The position numbers were made by a program, and so were the translations under genes. Of a stretch of 64,000 nucleotides of DNA, positions 38,490-46,375 are shown one piece after another. Positions within the stretch are counted from its first letter, which is position 1; every line of letters starts with the position of its first letter. Source of the stretch: Hydrogenophaga crassostreae (GTDB lineage Bacteria > Pseudomonadota > Gammaproteobacteria > Burkholderiales > Burkholderiaceae_C); NCBI RefSeq assembly GCF_001761385.1, contig NZ_CP017476.1, forward strand, positions 1,043,501 through 1,107,500, written 5' to 3'. The notes under the pieces were generated by a model. That model saw nothing but the letters and a program-made list of their open reading frames with translations, ran no database searches and was not told where the DNA came from.

Positions 38490-39290
38490 ATGTTGTTTTT
38501 CTCTTCTTGGCGTGCTCTAGGTGCCGCACTGATTCTTGGTTCGTTATCGGTAGCCGCATGGGCCCAGCCCGCCGGTACCAGAGCGGCCAGTGCGGTGACC
38601 AAGCCTGCGCCTGCGGCGGTTTCCAAATCAGAACCGGTGCGGGTGTTGGTGCTGCCCAGTGGAGAAACCACTCTGGCGAGCCCAGTCCCTGGTCGCATCA
38701 GCGTCCTTCACGTGGGCCTGGGTTTGCCCTTCAGGGAGGGCGCAGTGCTGGTCACCCTGGATTGCCAGGAACCACAAGCCCGCGTGGGCATGGCCAAGGC
38801 CGACTTGGCCAGCGCCACCGATCAGTACGAAGCCAAATTGCGCATGCAAGGCCTGGAGCAAGCGAGCGACGTCGAGGTTTCCCTGGCTGCGAGCGCGGTC
38901 GCCAAAGCCAAGGCTCAGGTTGACCTCTACAACTTCCAGATATCCCAATGCACGATTCGCGCTCCCTGGAGCGGCAACACTGCCAAGTTGCATGTCCGCA
39001 GCCACATGACTGTGACGGCAGGTCAACCGTTGCTGGACTTGGTGCGCTCGGGGGTGATGTATTTGAAACTCAATGTGCCTTCGAACTGGATTTCTACCCT
39101 GAAAATGGGGCATGAGTTTGAGGTGACGATTGACGAGACCGGCAAGACCTATCCAGCGAAAGTACGCCGCATCAACAGCCGCATTGACCCTGTGAGCCAG
39201 ACGGTGGAACTTGAAGCCACCATGCTCAGAACCTACCGAGAGTTGCTCCCTGGCATGAGTGGCTTCGCGCAGTTCACAGGCATGCCTTGA
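38490..39290 (+). CDS. Periplasmic adaptor protein (HlyD/RND-MFP family)
   Basis: A 266-aa membrane fusion protein with a Sec signal peptide (about 1-25, ending SLSVAAWAQ). It then has a split lipoyl/barrel-sandwich domain (SPVPGRISVLHVGLGLPFREGAVLVTLDCQEPQA and CTIRAPWSGNTAKLHVRSHMTVTAGQPLLDLV), a short alpha-hairpin between them and a beta-barrel (LKLNVPSNWISTLKMGHEFEVTIDETG). The start ATG follows the TolC gene stop directly, and a TTG at 38481 is also possible. It is smaller than typical RND adaptors, and no RND pump is encoded nearby. Confidence 0.85.
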   Translation: MLFFSSWRALGAALILGSLSVAAWAQPAGTRAASAVTKPAPAAVSKSEPVRVLVLPSGETTLASPVPGRISVLHVGLGLPFREGAVLVTLDCQEPQARVGMAKADLASATDQYEAKLRMQGLEQASDVEVSLAASAVAKAKAQVDLYNFQISQCTIRAPWSGNTAKLHVRSHMTVTAGQPLLDLVRSGVMYLKLNVPSNWISTLKMGHEFEVTIDETGKTYPAKVRRINSRIDPVSQTVELEATMLRTYRELLPGMSGFAQFTGMP

Positions 39291-39300
39291 GACTGCCTTG

Positions 39301-40626
39301 ATGACCGCCTCTTCCGATCTGAGCACCTTGCTACAGATCGAAGCAAGGGCAATGGAAGCGCCTACGCTTGCTGCTCTTCGTTTCACTATCGTCAATGAGA
39401 CCCACGCCCTCACGCCGTATCGTCAGGCTGCGCTCTTCGAGCAAGAGGGTTCCAAGCTGAGGCTGGTCGCAGCCTCTGGCTTGGTGAGCGTCGCGAACGA
39501 TTCCCCTTTTGCCGTGTGGTTGACTCAGTTTGCCCAGCGATTCCCGCGCGACATCGAGGTGCACCGACTGGACTACAACGATGCCAGCGATATTGACGCC
39601 GCGCATTGGTCAGAATGGTTGCCCGACCATCTGTTGCTTGTTCCGCTGAGGGGGAAACTGAACGAATTGCTTGGCTGGGTGATGTATGCCCGAGAGGAAC
39701 CGTGGGGCGATAGCGATTCGTCGTATCTGGAGCGCTTGCATGCCACGTTTGGTTATTGCCATGCAGCCTTGGGACGCAAAAAACATGGCGGATGGTTTGG
39801 CATCAAAACCCTGTTCGGCCAGCGCTATCGCTGGCTGGTGCTATCCGCTCTTGCATTGAGCATGTTTATTCCCATTCGGCTTTCGGTGCTTGCGCCAGCC
39901 GAAGTGATTGCATTGAACGCGAAGGCTGTCGCGGCGCCGCAGGATGGGGTGGTGGGCTCGTTTGCGGTGCAACCAAATGCTCGGGTCAAGGCTGGTGACT
40001 TGCTCTTTTCTCTGGATGATTCGGCGCTGTCGAATCGACGCCAAGTGGCTCTCAAAGGCCTTGAAATCGCGAAGGCAGACGCCCACATTGCTCAGCAGCG
40101 CGCATTTGATGACAACAAGAGCAAAGGTGAGGTCGCTGTCGCGTTGGGCCGTGTGCGAGAGAAAGAGGCCGAGTTGGCTGCGGTGGACTCCCAGGCCAAT
40201 AGAGTGGAGGTTCGAGCAGACCAAGACGGTGTGGCCATTTTTGCGGATACAAACGACTGGTTGGGCAAACCAGTTCAAACCGGGGAGCGTGTCATTCAGC
40301 TGGCGCAACCCGAAGACAGCGGGGTCCTTGTCTGGTTGTCGGTGGCCGATGCGATCAACCTGAAACTCGATGCGCCGGTGAGGTTGTTCCTCCACACCGA
40401 ACCGTTGAGCCCCCGAGCCGCAAAACTGGTTGAATCCAGCTACCAGGCGTCGATCAGCCCGGATGGTGTCGCGGCATACCGCCTGAGGGCCAGATTTGAA
40501 GAAGGAACCGAGCTGCCACGCATTGGGTTGCGTGGTACTGCTCGCATCTCGGGTGACTGGGTGATGTTGGGTTATTTCCTGTTTCGCCGACCCTTGTCCA
40601 CGGTCAGGGAGTGGACTGGGCTATGA
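39301..40626 (+). CDS. GAF-like domain / TM / HlyD-type adaptor fusion
   Basis: A 441-aa protein. Residues about 1-170 are soluble and GAF-like (SDLSTLLQIEARAMEAPTLAALRFTIVNETHAL, LRLVAASGLVSV, LLVPLRGKLNELLGWVMYAREEPW). One transmembrane helix at about 176-196 (WLVLSALALSMFIPIRLSVL) is followed by an HlyD module: lipoyl half VAAPQDGVVGSFAVQPNARVKAGDLLFSLDD, a coiled coil to about 300, the second half VRADQDGVAIFADTNDWLGKPVQTGERV and a C-terminal beta-barrel. The topology puts the GAF-like part in the cytoplasm. It starts 10 bases after the adaptor gene and overlaps the M50 gene by four bases. Confidence 0.8.
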   Translation: MTASSDLSTLLQIEARAMEAPTLAALRFTIVNETHALTPYRQAALFEQEGSKLRLVAASGLVSVANDSPFAVWLTQFAQRFPRDIEVHRLDYNDASDIDAAHWSEWLPDHLLLVPLRGKLNELLGWVMYAREEPWGDSDSSYLERLHATFGYCHAALGRKKHGGWFGIKTLFGQRYRWLVLSALALSMFIPIRLSVLAPAEVIALNAKAVAAPQDGVVGSFAVQPNARVKAGDLLFSLDDSALSNRRQVALKGLEIAKADAHIAQQRAFDDNKSKGEVAVALGRVREKEAELAAVDSQANRVEVRADQDGVAIFADTNDWLGKPVQTGERVIQLAQPEDSGVLVWLSVADAINLKLDAPVRLFLHTEPLSPRAAKLVESSYQASISPDGVAAYRLRARFEEGTELPRIGLRGTARISGDWVMLGYFLFRRPLSTVREWTGL

Positions 40627-42797
40627 CCCAGGCGCAGGCCGTCGAGGGCCAGAAGGTGCGGTTCACTGCCAAGAGCAAGGCGCTCAAGGCTGTCAAGTTG
40701 CCGCGGATCAGGGATGAGTTGATTCTTTTTTCTGCGGCACCCAATGAGGACGGTACCCCTGCCTGGATGATTCAGGATCCGGTCACCAACCGATTTTTCC
40801 GGATCGGTTGGATCGATTTTGAGCTGTTGATTCATTGGGCCGATTTCGACGCTGTGGCGTTGATCGAGGAGGTGAATGCCCAAACACCGCTCAACGTCAC
40901 CCTGGCCGATGTGCGAAAACTGGTGGTGTTCATGTCGGACAACCAACTTCTGCGCGTGGACAACAAGGTTGACATGCAGCGCCTGTTGGGCCGCAGCATG
41001 GGGCAAAAGCGATCGATACTGGAATGGCTGGTTCACAACTACCTGTTCTTCCGTCTGCCTTTGGTGCGTCCACAAGCCTGGCTTGCCACTTTGCAACCCT
41101 TTCTCAAAAACGTTCGCATGTCGATGGTGGCCATTGCCATTGGATGCATTGCGCTATTGGGTCTGTTTCTGGTCTCCCGGCAGTGGGATGTCTTCCGCCA
41201 TACCCTGGTCGACAACTTCACCTGGACAGGGGTCGTTGGGTACACCGTTGCCTTGCTGTTTGCCAAGACCCTGCATGAGTTGGGCCATGCCGTGGTCGCT
41301 ACCCGTTATGGCGTGCGGGTTGCGCATATGGGCGTGGCCTTTCTTGTGATGCTGCCGATGCTCTACACCGATACGGGTGAAAGCTGGCGTTTGAAGAATC
41401 CTCGCGACCGGCTTGCCATAGCCAGCGCTGGTATCGCCGTTGAACTGGCCTTGGCCAGCATCGCTACCTTGCTGTGGAGTCTGGCGCCTGATGGCCCGTT
41501 TCGAAATGGCATGTTCTTCCTGGCGACCACCAGCTGGTTGATGACACTGGCCATCAACGCCAGTCCGTTCATGCGCTTTGATGGCTACTTCATCTTCAGC
41601 GACTTGCTCGATCTGCCCAATTTGCATGAGCGTTCAAGCGCACTGGCTCGCACCTGGCTTCGCCGTAGCTTGCTGGGCTTCAAGGATCCCTGGCCGGAAA
41701 ACTTCACGCCAGGCAAGCGCCGAGGCTTGGTGGGCTTTGCGTTGGCCACCTGGGTCTACCGACTGGTGGTATTCCTCGGTATCGCTTTATTGGTGTATTT
41801 TTTCTTCTTTAAGCTCTTGGGCATTTTGATGCTGGTTCTGGAGCTGGTTTGGTTTATCGGAAAACCCATTTACCGGGAGATGGCCGTGTGGAATGCGCGC
41901 AAGAGCGAAATCGCCATGAATCGGCGCGTCGGGTGGGTTGTGGGCCTGTTGCTGCTGGCTGTGCTCTTGGTATACCCGTTTAGCAGCCGCATCGCTGGGT
42001 ACGGCTGGATCCATGCAGCAGATCAGACACCTATCCACTCTCCATTTTCTGCACAAATTGTGGCGATGCCTGAACAGCGCTCGTTCAAGACCGGCGATGT
42101 GCTCTTTGTGCTGGACTCGTCCATTCTTTCGATTGCACAAGACCGCTCACGCCAGTTGGCTGCGGCCCGGGAGAGCCAGATTGCAGGCTTGATGGGGTTG
42201 CCTGATGGTGAATCACAGCGGCAATTGTTGAACTCGCAAAAGGCATTCTTCGAAGCGGAAGGCAAGGCGAGCAAAGATGAGTTGGCCCGTTTGACCCTGC
42301 GCGCACCATTTGATGGCGAACTGCACGACGTAGACCATGGTTTGGCACCTGGCGTGTGGGTTAAATCGCGAGAACCCATGGCCATGTTCATAGACCCGAC
42401 GCGGTGGGTTGTCGATGCCTTTGTTCCCGAGGGTGATCTTGGGCGGGTAGCGGTCGGGCAGTCGGTTCGCGTCCGCTTGCATACCGACTACCAGCGATGG
42501 GCCAAGGGGCGCGTTGAGTCCATCGACGTGTCCCGAACAACTGTTTTGCCCACGCCGTTGCTGGAAGCCTCCCACGGGGGGCCGTTGGCCGTCGTGAGCG
42601 ACACAGCGCGCTCAGGGCAAGAAAACACGCAGGTTTTACGCGACGCATTGTTTCGGGTGCGGATTGTTCTGGATGAACCGTTGCCGACCAGCAGTGTGGC
42701 GGTCGTCCGGGTGCAAATCGACGGCCAGGCGGAGTCCGTTTTGGCAGGCGTGGCGCGCAAGGTGGTCTCGGTCTTTATTCGGGAAAGCGGGTTTTGA
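40623..42797 (+). CDS. PqqD-like / site-2 protease (M50) / HlyD fusion protein
   Basis: A 724-aa polytopic protein. The N-terminus (about 15-125; WMIQDPVTNRFFRIGWIDFELLIHWADF...LADVRKLVVFMSDNQLL) looks like a PqqD/RiPP-recognition winged helix. The M50 membrane protease core has HELGH at 218-222 and NASPFMRFDGYF with Asn312 and Asp320, so all zinc ligands are intact. After several helices (to about 460) comes an HlyD-like periplasmic module (IHSPFSAQIVAMPEQRSFKTGDVLFVLDSS ... LRAPFDGELHDVDHGLAPGVWV) and a beta-barrel. Its ATG overlaps the preceding stop (ATGA). It probably forms the inner-membrane part of the export apparatus. Confidence 0.85.
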   Translation: MTQAQAVEGQKVRFTAKSKALKAVKLPRIRDELILFSAAPNEDGTPAWMIQDPVTNRFFRIGWIDFELLIHWADFDAVALIEEVNAQTPLNVTLADVRKLVVFMSDNQLLRVDNKVDMQRLLGRSMGQKRSILEWLVHNYLFFRLPLVRPQAWLATLQPFLKNVRMSMVAIAIGCIALLGLFLVSRQWDVFRHTLVDNFTWTGVVGYTVALLFAKTLHELGHAVVATRYGVRVAHMGVAFLVMLPMLYTDTGESWRLKNPRDRLAIASAGIAVELALASIATLLWSLAPDGPFRNGMFFLATTSWLMTLAINASPFMRFDGYFIFSDLLDLPNLHERSSALARTWLRRSLLGFKDPWPENFTPGKRRGLVGFALATWVYRLVVFLGIALLVYFFFFKLLGILMLVLELVWFIGKPIYREMAVWNARKSEIAMNRRVGWVVGLLLLAVLLVYPFSSRIAGYGWIHAADQTPIHSPFSAQIVAMPEQRSFKTGDVLFVLDSSILSIAQDRSRQLAAARESQIAGLMGLPDGESQRQLLNSQKAFFEAEGKASKDELARLTLRAPFDGELHDVDHGLAPGVWVKSREPMAMFIDPTRWVVDAFVPEGDLGRVAVGQSVRVRLHTDYQRWAKGRVESIDVSRTTVLPTPLLEASHGGPLAVVSDTARSGQENTQVLRDALFRVRIVLDEPLPTSSVAVVRVQIDGQAESVLAGVARKVVSVFIRESGF

Positions 42798-42857
42798 GCT
42801 CCGAACAAAAGCGGTGATGTCCAACCCTTCCCAAACACCAGCGGACATCCACATACC

Positions 42858-43586
42858 ATGACCCAGCTTCGAATTGCCACTTACAACATTCACAAGGGGG
42901 TGCAAGGCATGGGCCCCTCCAAGCGTTTGGAAATTCACAACCTTGGGCACGCCGTGGAGCAGTTCGATGCCGACATTGTCTGTCTGCAAGAGGTCAGGCG
43001 CCACAACCGCAAGCTGGAGAAAACGTTTACACGCTGGCCCGACCTGGACCAGGCGGGCTACCTGTCGCCCGAGGGTTACGAATCGGCCTACCGAACCAAC
43101 GCGGTAACGCGACATGGAGAACACGGCAATGCCCTGCTGTCGCGCTGGCCGGTTCTTGACGTGAAGCACTCAGATGTTTCAGACCACCGGTTCGAGCAAC
43201 GAGGACTGCTGCACACCCAGTTGCTCGTGGATGGCCAGGATTTGCATGTGATCGTGGTGCACCTGGGTCTGATCCACGCGAGTCGCCAACGGCAGGTGAA
43301 GCAGTTGGGGCAATATGTGGCCAATGAGGTGCCGGACTCGGCACCATTGGTGGTCGCTGGCGACTTCAATGACTGGTCAGCCAAGCTGCTCAAACCGATG
43401 CGTGATCTTGATTTGCAAACCTTTGATTCGCTTCGCCTGCCGACCTATCCTTCGCGTTTGCCATTGCTGCACCTTGACCGCATCTATGTGCGCGGCCTCA
43501 CACCCCTTTCGGCCCATGTTCCCCATGGTCGGGTTTGGTCTCGCATGTCAGACCATCTGCCCTTGATCGCCGAGTTCGAGCTCTAG
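42858..43586 (+). CDS. Endonuclease/exonuclease/phosphatase (EEP) family hydrolase
   Basis: A 242-aa EEP-fold metal-dependent hydrolase. It has the signature blocks: LRIATYNIHKG at the N-terminus, IVCLQEVR (catalytic Glu), VHLGL, VVAGDFNDW, LDRIYVRG and the terminal SDHLPLIAEFEL with the catalytic Asp-His. It pairs with clsB 19 bases downstream, like ybhP-clsB in E. coli, so a role in phospholipid processing is possible. The 60 bases ahead contain a GATGTCC/GGACATC inverted repeat (42816-42849) that may mark its own promoter region at the edge of the accessory locus. Confidence 0.92.
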   Translation: MTQLRIATYNIHKGVQGMGPSKRLEIHNLGHAVEQFDADIVCLQEVRRHNRKLEKTFTRWPDLDQAGYLSPEGYESAYRTNAVTRHGEHGNALLSRWPVLDVKHSDVSDHRFEQRGLLHTQLLVDGQDLHVIVVHLGLIHASRQRQVKQLGQYVANEVPDSAPLVVAGDFNDWSAKLLKPMRDLDLQTFDSLRLPTYPSRLPLLHLDRIYVRGLTPLSAHVPHGRVWSRMSDHLPLIAEFEL

Positions 43587-43605
43587 CGAACAAAGCCTCA
43601 TCAAG

Positions 43606-44913
43606 ATGCCCCGCCGCCGCCAACCCGCGTTTTCTACACGCACCCAGCAACTTGATGGGCATCAGCTGGTTTTGCTTGAGGGGGGCAAAGAACTCTTTCC
43701 CGCCCTGGTTGAATCGATGGACGCCGCACGCCGGGTGGTGCATCTGGAGACCTACATATTTGAGTTCAAGGGCATGGCACTGGAGGTTGCTCAAGCCCTT
43801 GAGCGGGCGGCCCAGCGAGGTGTGCTGGTGCGCCTGGTTGTTGACGGGGTGGGCACCCCCAGCATTCCTGTGGAATGGAGGATGCGGTTCGCGGCAGCGG
43901 GCGTGCTCTGGCGTACTTATGCGCCGCTGGGCAGTCTCGGCTTGCTGATCCCCAGTCGCTGGCGGCGGTTGCACCGCAAACTCTGCGTCATCGATGAAAC
44001 GGTAGGGTTCTGCGGCGGTATCAATATCATCGACGACCTTGACGACGTCGCGCTGGGCCGCCTCATCGAACCGCGGCTGGACTTTTCGCTCCGTGTGGCC
44101 GGGCCCTTGGTTGATGAGATGGTCGCGACCATGGAGTCGCTCTGGTGGCGCCTGCAGGCCTTGCGCAAAGCGCGTCAACGCGAATTCAGAACCGCCTGGA
44201 ACGCCTTGCGCGAGACGCTTCCGGAAGGTGATTTTTCCCGGATACTGGGTCTCTTTGGCTCAGCAGAAAAGGCTGGCGAGCAAGGCGGCGCAGACGCTGA
44301 CAATGTCGGCACGGCTCCTGGGTCCCTGGGCGTCAATGGCGCCGTCGCTGCGCTGCTGCTTCGCGACAACCTGACCCACCGCCACGATATCGAGCGGGCT
44401 TACCTGAAAGCCATTGGCGAAGCTCGTCACGATATCGTGATCGCCAACGCCTATTTCGTTCCGGGTCGCAAATTGAGGCGGGCGCTCACCGTTGCGGCGC
44501 AACGAGGGGTACGCGTGCGGTTGCTGGTTCAGGGACGGTACGAGAACTTCTTTCAGTTTCATGCGGCCCGTCCGGTGCACCACACGCTGGTGGCCGCCGG
44601 GATCGAGATTCTGGAATACGCGCCCAGTGCATTGCATGCGAAAGTCGCTGTGGTCGACCAGCGCTGGGCGACGGTGGGTTCAACCAACCTGGACCCCTTG
44701 TCCTTGCTGTTGGCGCGAGAAGCCAATGTTTTGACCACCGACGAACGTTTTGCGGCCATGCTCTACCAACGGCTGGATAGCTTGGTGACGAACCATGGAA
44801 GAGCCATTGACCCAGCATCACTGGCCATGCGCCCACTCGGTCAGCGTATTCTGGACCGGCTGGCGTTTGCCGTCATGCGCGTGGTTTTGTTTGTCACAGG
44901 GCACCGCTACTAG
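43606..44913 (+). CDS. clsB: Cardiolipin synthase ClsB (phospholipase D family)
   Basis: A 435-aa phospholipase-D superfamily enzyme with two HKD motifs: LHRKLCVIDETVGFCGGINI in the first half and LHAKVAVVDQRWATVGSTNLD in the second. The short form without N-terminal membrane helices, and the neighbouring EEP gene, point to ClsB rather than ClsA. It transfers phosphatidyl groups to make cardiolipin, or phosphatidylglycerol from phosphatidylethanolamine. An insertion rich in Gly/Ala (about 220-245) separates the halves. Confidence 0.93.
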   Translation: MPRRRQPAFSTRTQQLDGHQLVLLEGGKELFPALVESMDAARRVVHLETYIFEFKGMALEVAQALERAAQRGVLVRLVVDGVGTPSIPVEWRMRFAAAGVLWRTYAPLGSLGLLIPSRWRRLHRKLCVIDETVGFCGGINIIDDLDDVALGRLIEPRLDFSLRVAGPLVDEMVATMESLWWRLQALRKARQREFRTAWNALRETLPEGDFSRILGLFGSAEKAGEQGGADADNVGTAPGSLGVNGAVAALLLRDNLTHRHDIERAYLKAIGEARHDIVIANAYFVPGRKLRRALTVAAQRGVRVRLLVQGRYENFFQFHAARPVHHTLVAAGIEILEYAPSALHAKVAVVDQRWATVGSTNLDPLSLLLAREANVLTTDERFAAMLYQRLDSLVTNHGRAIDPASLAMRPLGQRILDRLAFAVMRVVLFVTGHRY

Positions 44914-44954
44914 GGACTGTCCGCCCCATTTTTCCTTCGGGTTGCAGCCAGAGG

Positions 44955-45004
44955 GGCCATGCGCGGCGTTGCGAACGCCTGGCCGAGGGGGCGACCCAGG
45001 TCGC
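44955..45004. repeat. Nested inverted repeats in the clsB-folE spacer
   Basis: GGCGTT-GCG-AACGCC (44965-44979) is flanked by GGCCA/TGGCC (44955-44959, 44980-44984), then GCGACC-CA-GGTCGC (44991-45004). There is no T-run. The whole 247-base spacer (44914-45160) shows no gene. The function of the structure is not clear; it may be a Rho-type 3' end for clsB. Confidence 0.5.
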
Positions 45005-45160
45005 GGTCCAGCCTTGACCATGGTTTTTGATCCGCAACGCATCTTGGGCATATGGTGAGGAAAGCCCCTGGACGCCAGGGCCCGCCACATGCCCCCATTG
45101 CACGCGGCGGTTTTGTGGCCAGTGGTAGCATGGCTGATGCTGATGAAAACCGAAGGCGAA

Positions 45161-45871
45161 ATGACCCAAGCAGCCCCCCCCGCTGATGACGACGGCGTGC
45201 CCGTCTCCGTCAAGATTCGCGAGCGCATCAAGGCCGCTCGACAGCGCTTTCATTCCAACGACAACATTGCCGAGTTCATCGAACCGGGTGAGCTGGACAA
45301 ACTGTTGGACGAAGTGACTGTCAAGATGCAAGGCGTGCTCGACAGCATGGTCATCGATCTGGATCATGACCACAATACCGGCGACACCGCACGCCGCGTG
45401 GCCAAGATGTATCTGAAAGAGGTGTTCAACGGGCGGTATGTCAAGGGCCCGGCGATCACCGAGTTCCCCAACGCAGAGCACTTGAACGAGCTGATGATCG
45501 TTGGTCCGATCACTGTGCGCAGCGCGTGCAGCCACCATTTTTGTCCTGTCATTGGCAAGATCTGGATTGGGGTCATGCCCAACGAGCACACCAATGTGAT
45601 TGGCTTGTCCAAGTACGCGCGCCTGGCCGAATGGATCATGGGGCGTCCGCAGATTCAGGAAGAAGCGGTGGTGCAATTGGCCGACTTGATTCAAGAAAAA
45701 ACCCAGCCTGATGGCTTGGCTATCGTGATGGAAGCCAGTCACTACTGCATGGCCTGGCGCGGCGTGAAGGACATGGACAGCAAGATGATCAACTCGGTCA
45801 TGCGAGGCGTTTTTCTCAAAGACTCCAATTTGCGCCGTGAGTTTCTCTCGCTCATTCCCCGGAAAAACTGA
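45161..45871 (+). CDS. folE: GTP cyclohydrolase I
   Basis: A 236-aa enzyme that converts GTP to dihydroneopterin triphosphate, the first folate/pterin step; NudB (21.1 kb) acts next. Zinc ligands are in VRSACSHHFCPVIGK and in SHYCMAWRGVKD; GLSKYARLAEW and RPQIQEE are family signatures. The frame is open to 45089, but GAAGG five bases before the ATG at 45161 and homology favour that start (MTQAAPPADDDG). Confidence 0.95.
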   Translation: MTQAAPPADDDGVPVSVKIRERIKAARQRFHSNDNIAEFIEPGELDKLLDEVTVKMQGVLDSMVIDLDHDHNTGDTARRVAKMYLKEVFNGRYVKGPAITEFPNAEHLNELMIVGPITVRSACSHHFCPVIGKIWIGVMPNEHTNVIGLSKYARLAEWIMGRPQIQEEAVVQLADLIQEKTQPDGLAIVMEASHYCMAWRGVKDMDSKMINSVMRGVFLKDSNLRREFLSLIPRKN

Positions 45872-45886
45872 ACCTTCTGAATCACC

Positions 45887-46312
45887 ATGCTTGTTCGCCT
45901 GCTCTACGTCAGCCGTGCCGTCGATAAAGACAGCACCAAAGCCATCGAATCCATTCTGGAAACCTCGCGCTCCCATAACATGGGCAACGGGATCACCGGT
46001 GTGCTGTGTTACGGCGGAGGCGTGTTTCTTCAGGCCATTGAAGGTGGGCGCAATGCGGTCAACACCCTGTACAACCACATCGCGTCGGACAAGCGCCACA
46101 CGGATGTGGTGCTGCTTCACTACGAAGAGATTTCGGAGCGCCGATTCGGTGGATGGACCATGGGGCAGGTCAACCTCTCCAAGCTCAACACCTCCATCGT
46201 TTTGAAGTATTCCGAGCGCCCCGAGTTCGACCCGTATGGGGTTTCAGGCCGCGTATCGCTCGCTTTGCTGGAAGAACTGATGGCCACGGCGAGCATCATC
46301 GGCCGGGCCTGA
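45887..46312 (+). CDS. BLUF-domain blue-light photoreceptor
   Basis: A 141-aa single-domain BLUF (sensor of blue light using FAD) protein. Every photocycle residue is present at the spacing of AppA: Tyr7 (LLYVSR), Asn31, Gln49 (FLQAIEG), Trp90 and Met92 (GGWTMGQ). There is no attached output domain; the last 40 residues form the usual C-terminal helices, so it must signal through a partner. It is 15 bases after folE, and a terminator follows it directly. Confidence 0.95.
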   Translation: MLVRLLYVSRAVDKDSTKAIESILETSRSHNMGNGITGVLCYGGGVFLQAIEGGRNAVNTLYNHIASDKRHTDVVLLHYEEISERRFGGWTMGQVNLSKLNTSIVLKYSERPEFDPYGVSGRVSLALLEELMATASIIGRA

Positions 46313-46331
46313 GTTTCTTTTTCCCGCCATT

Positions 46332-46365
46332 GCCGCAGTCACTCTTTTGAGGTCTGCGGCTTTTT
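46332..46365 (+). terminator. Rho-independent terminator after the BLUF gene
   Basis: Stem GCCGCAG (46332-46338) with CTGCGGC (46354-46360), a 15-base loop, then TTTTTCTT. The T-run ends only about ten bases before the start codon of the next gene. Confidence 0.75.
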
Positions 46366-46375
46366 CTTGCCCCTC

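Noticed and set aside
42816..42849. GATGTCC/GGACATC inverted repeat before the EEP gene as a terminator of the export operon
   Set aside because: 20-base spacer and no T-run; too weak to call.
44894..46120. 408-codon minus-strand frame opposite folE and the BLUF gene
   Set aside because: Both plus-strand proteins are canonical, with active-site residues intact.
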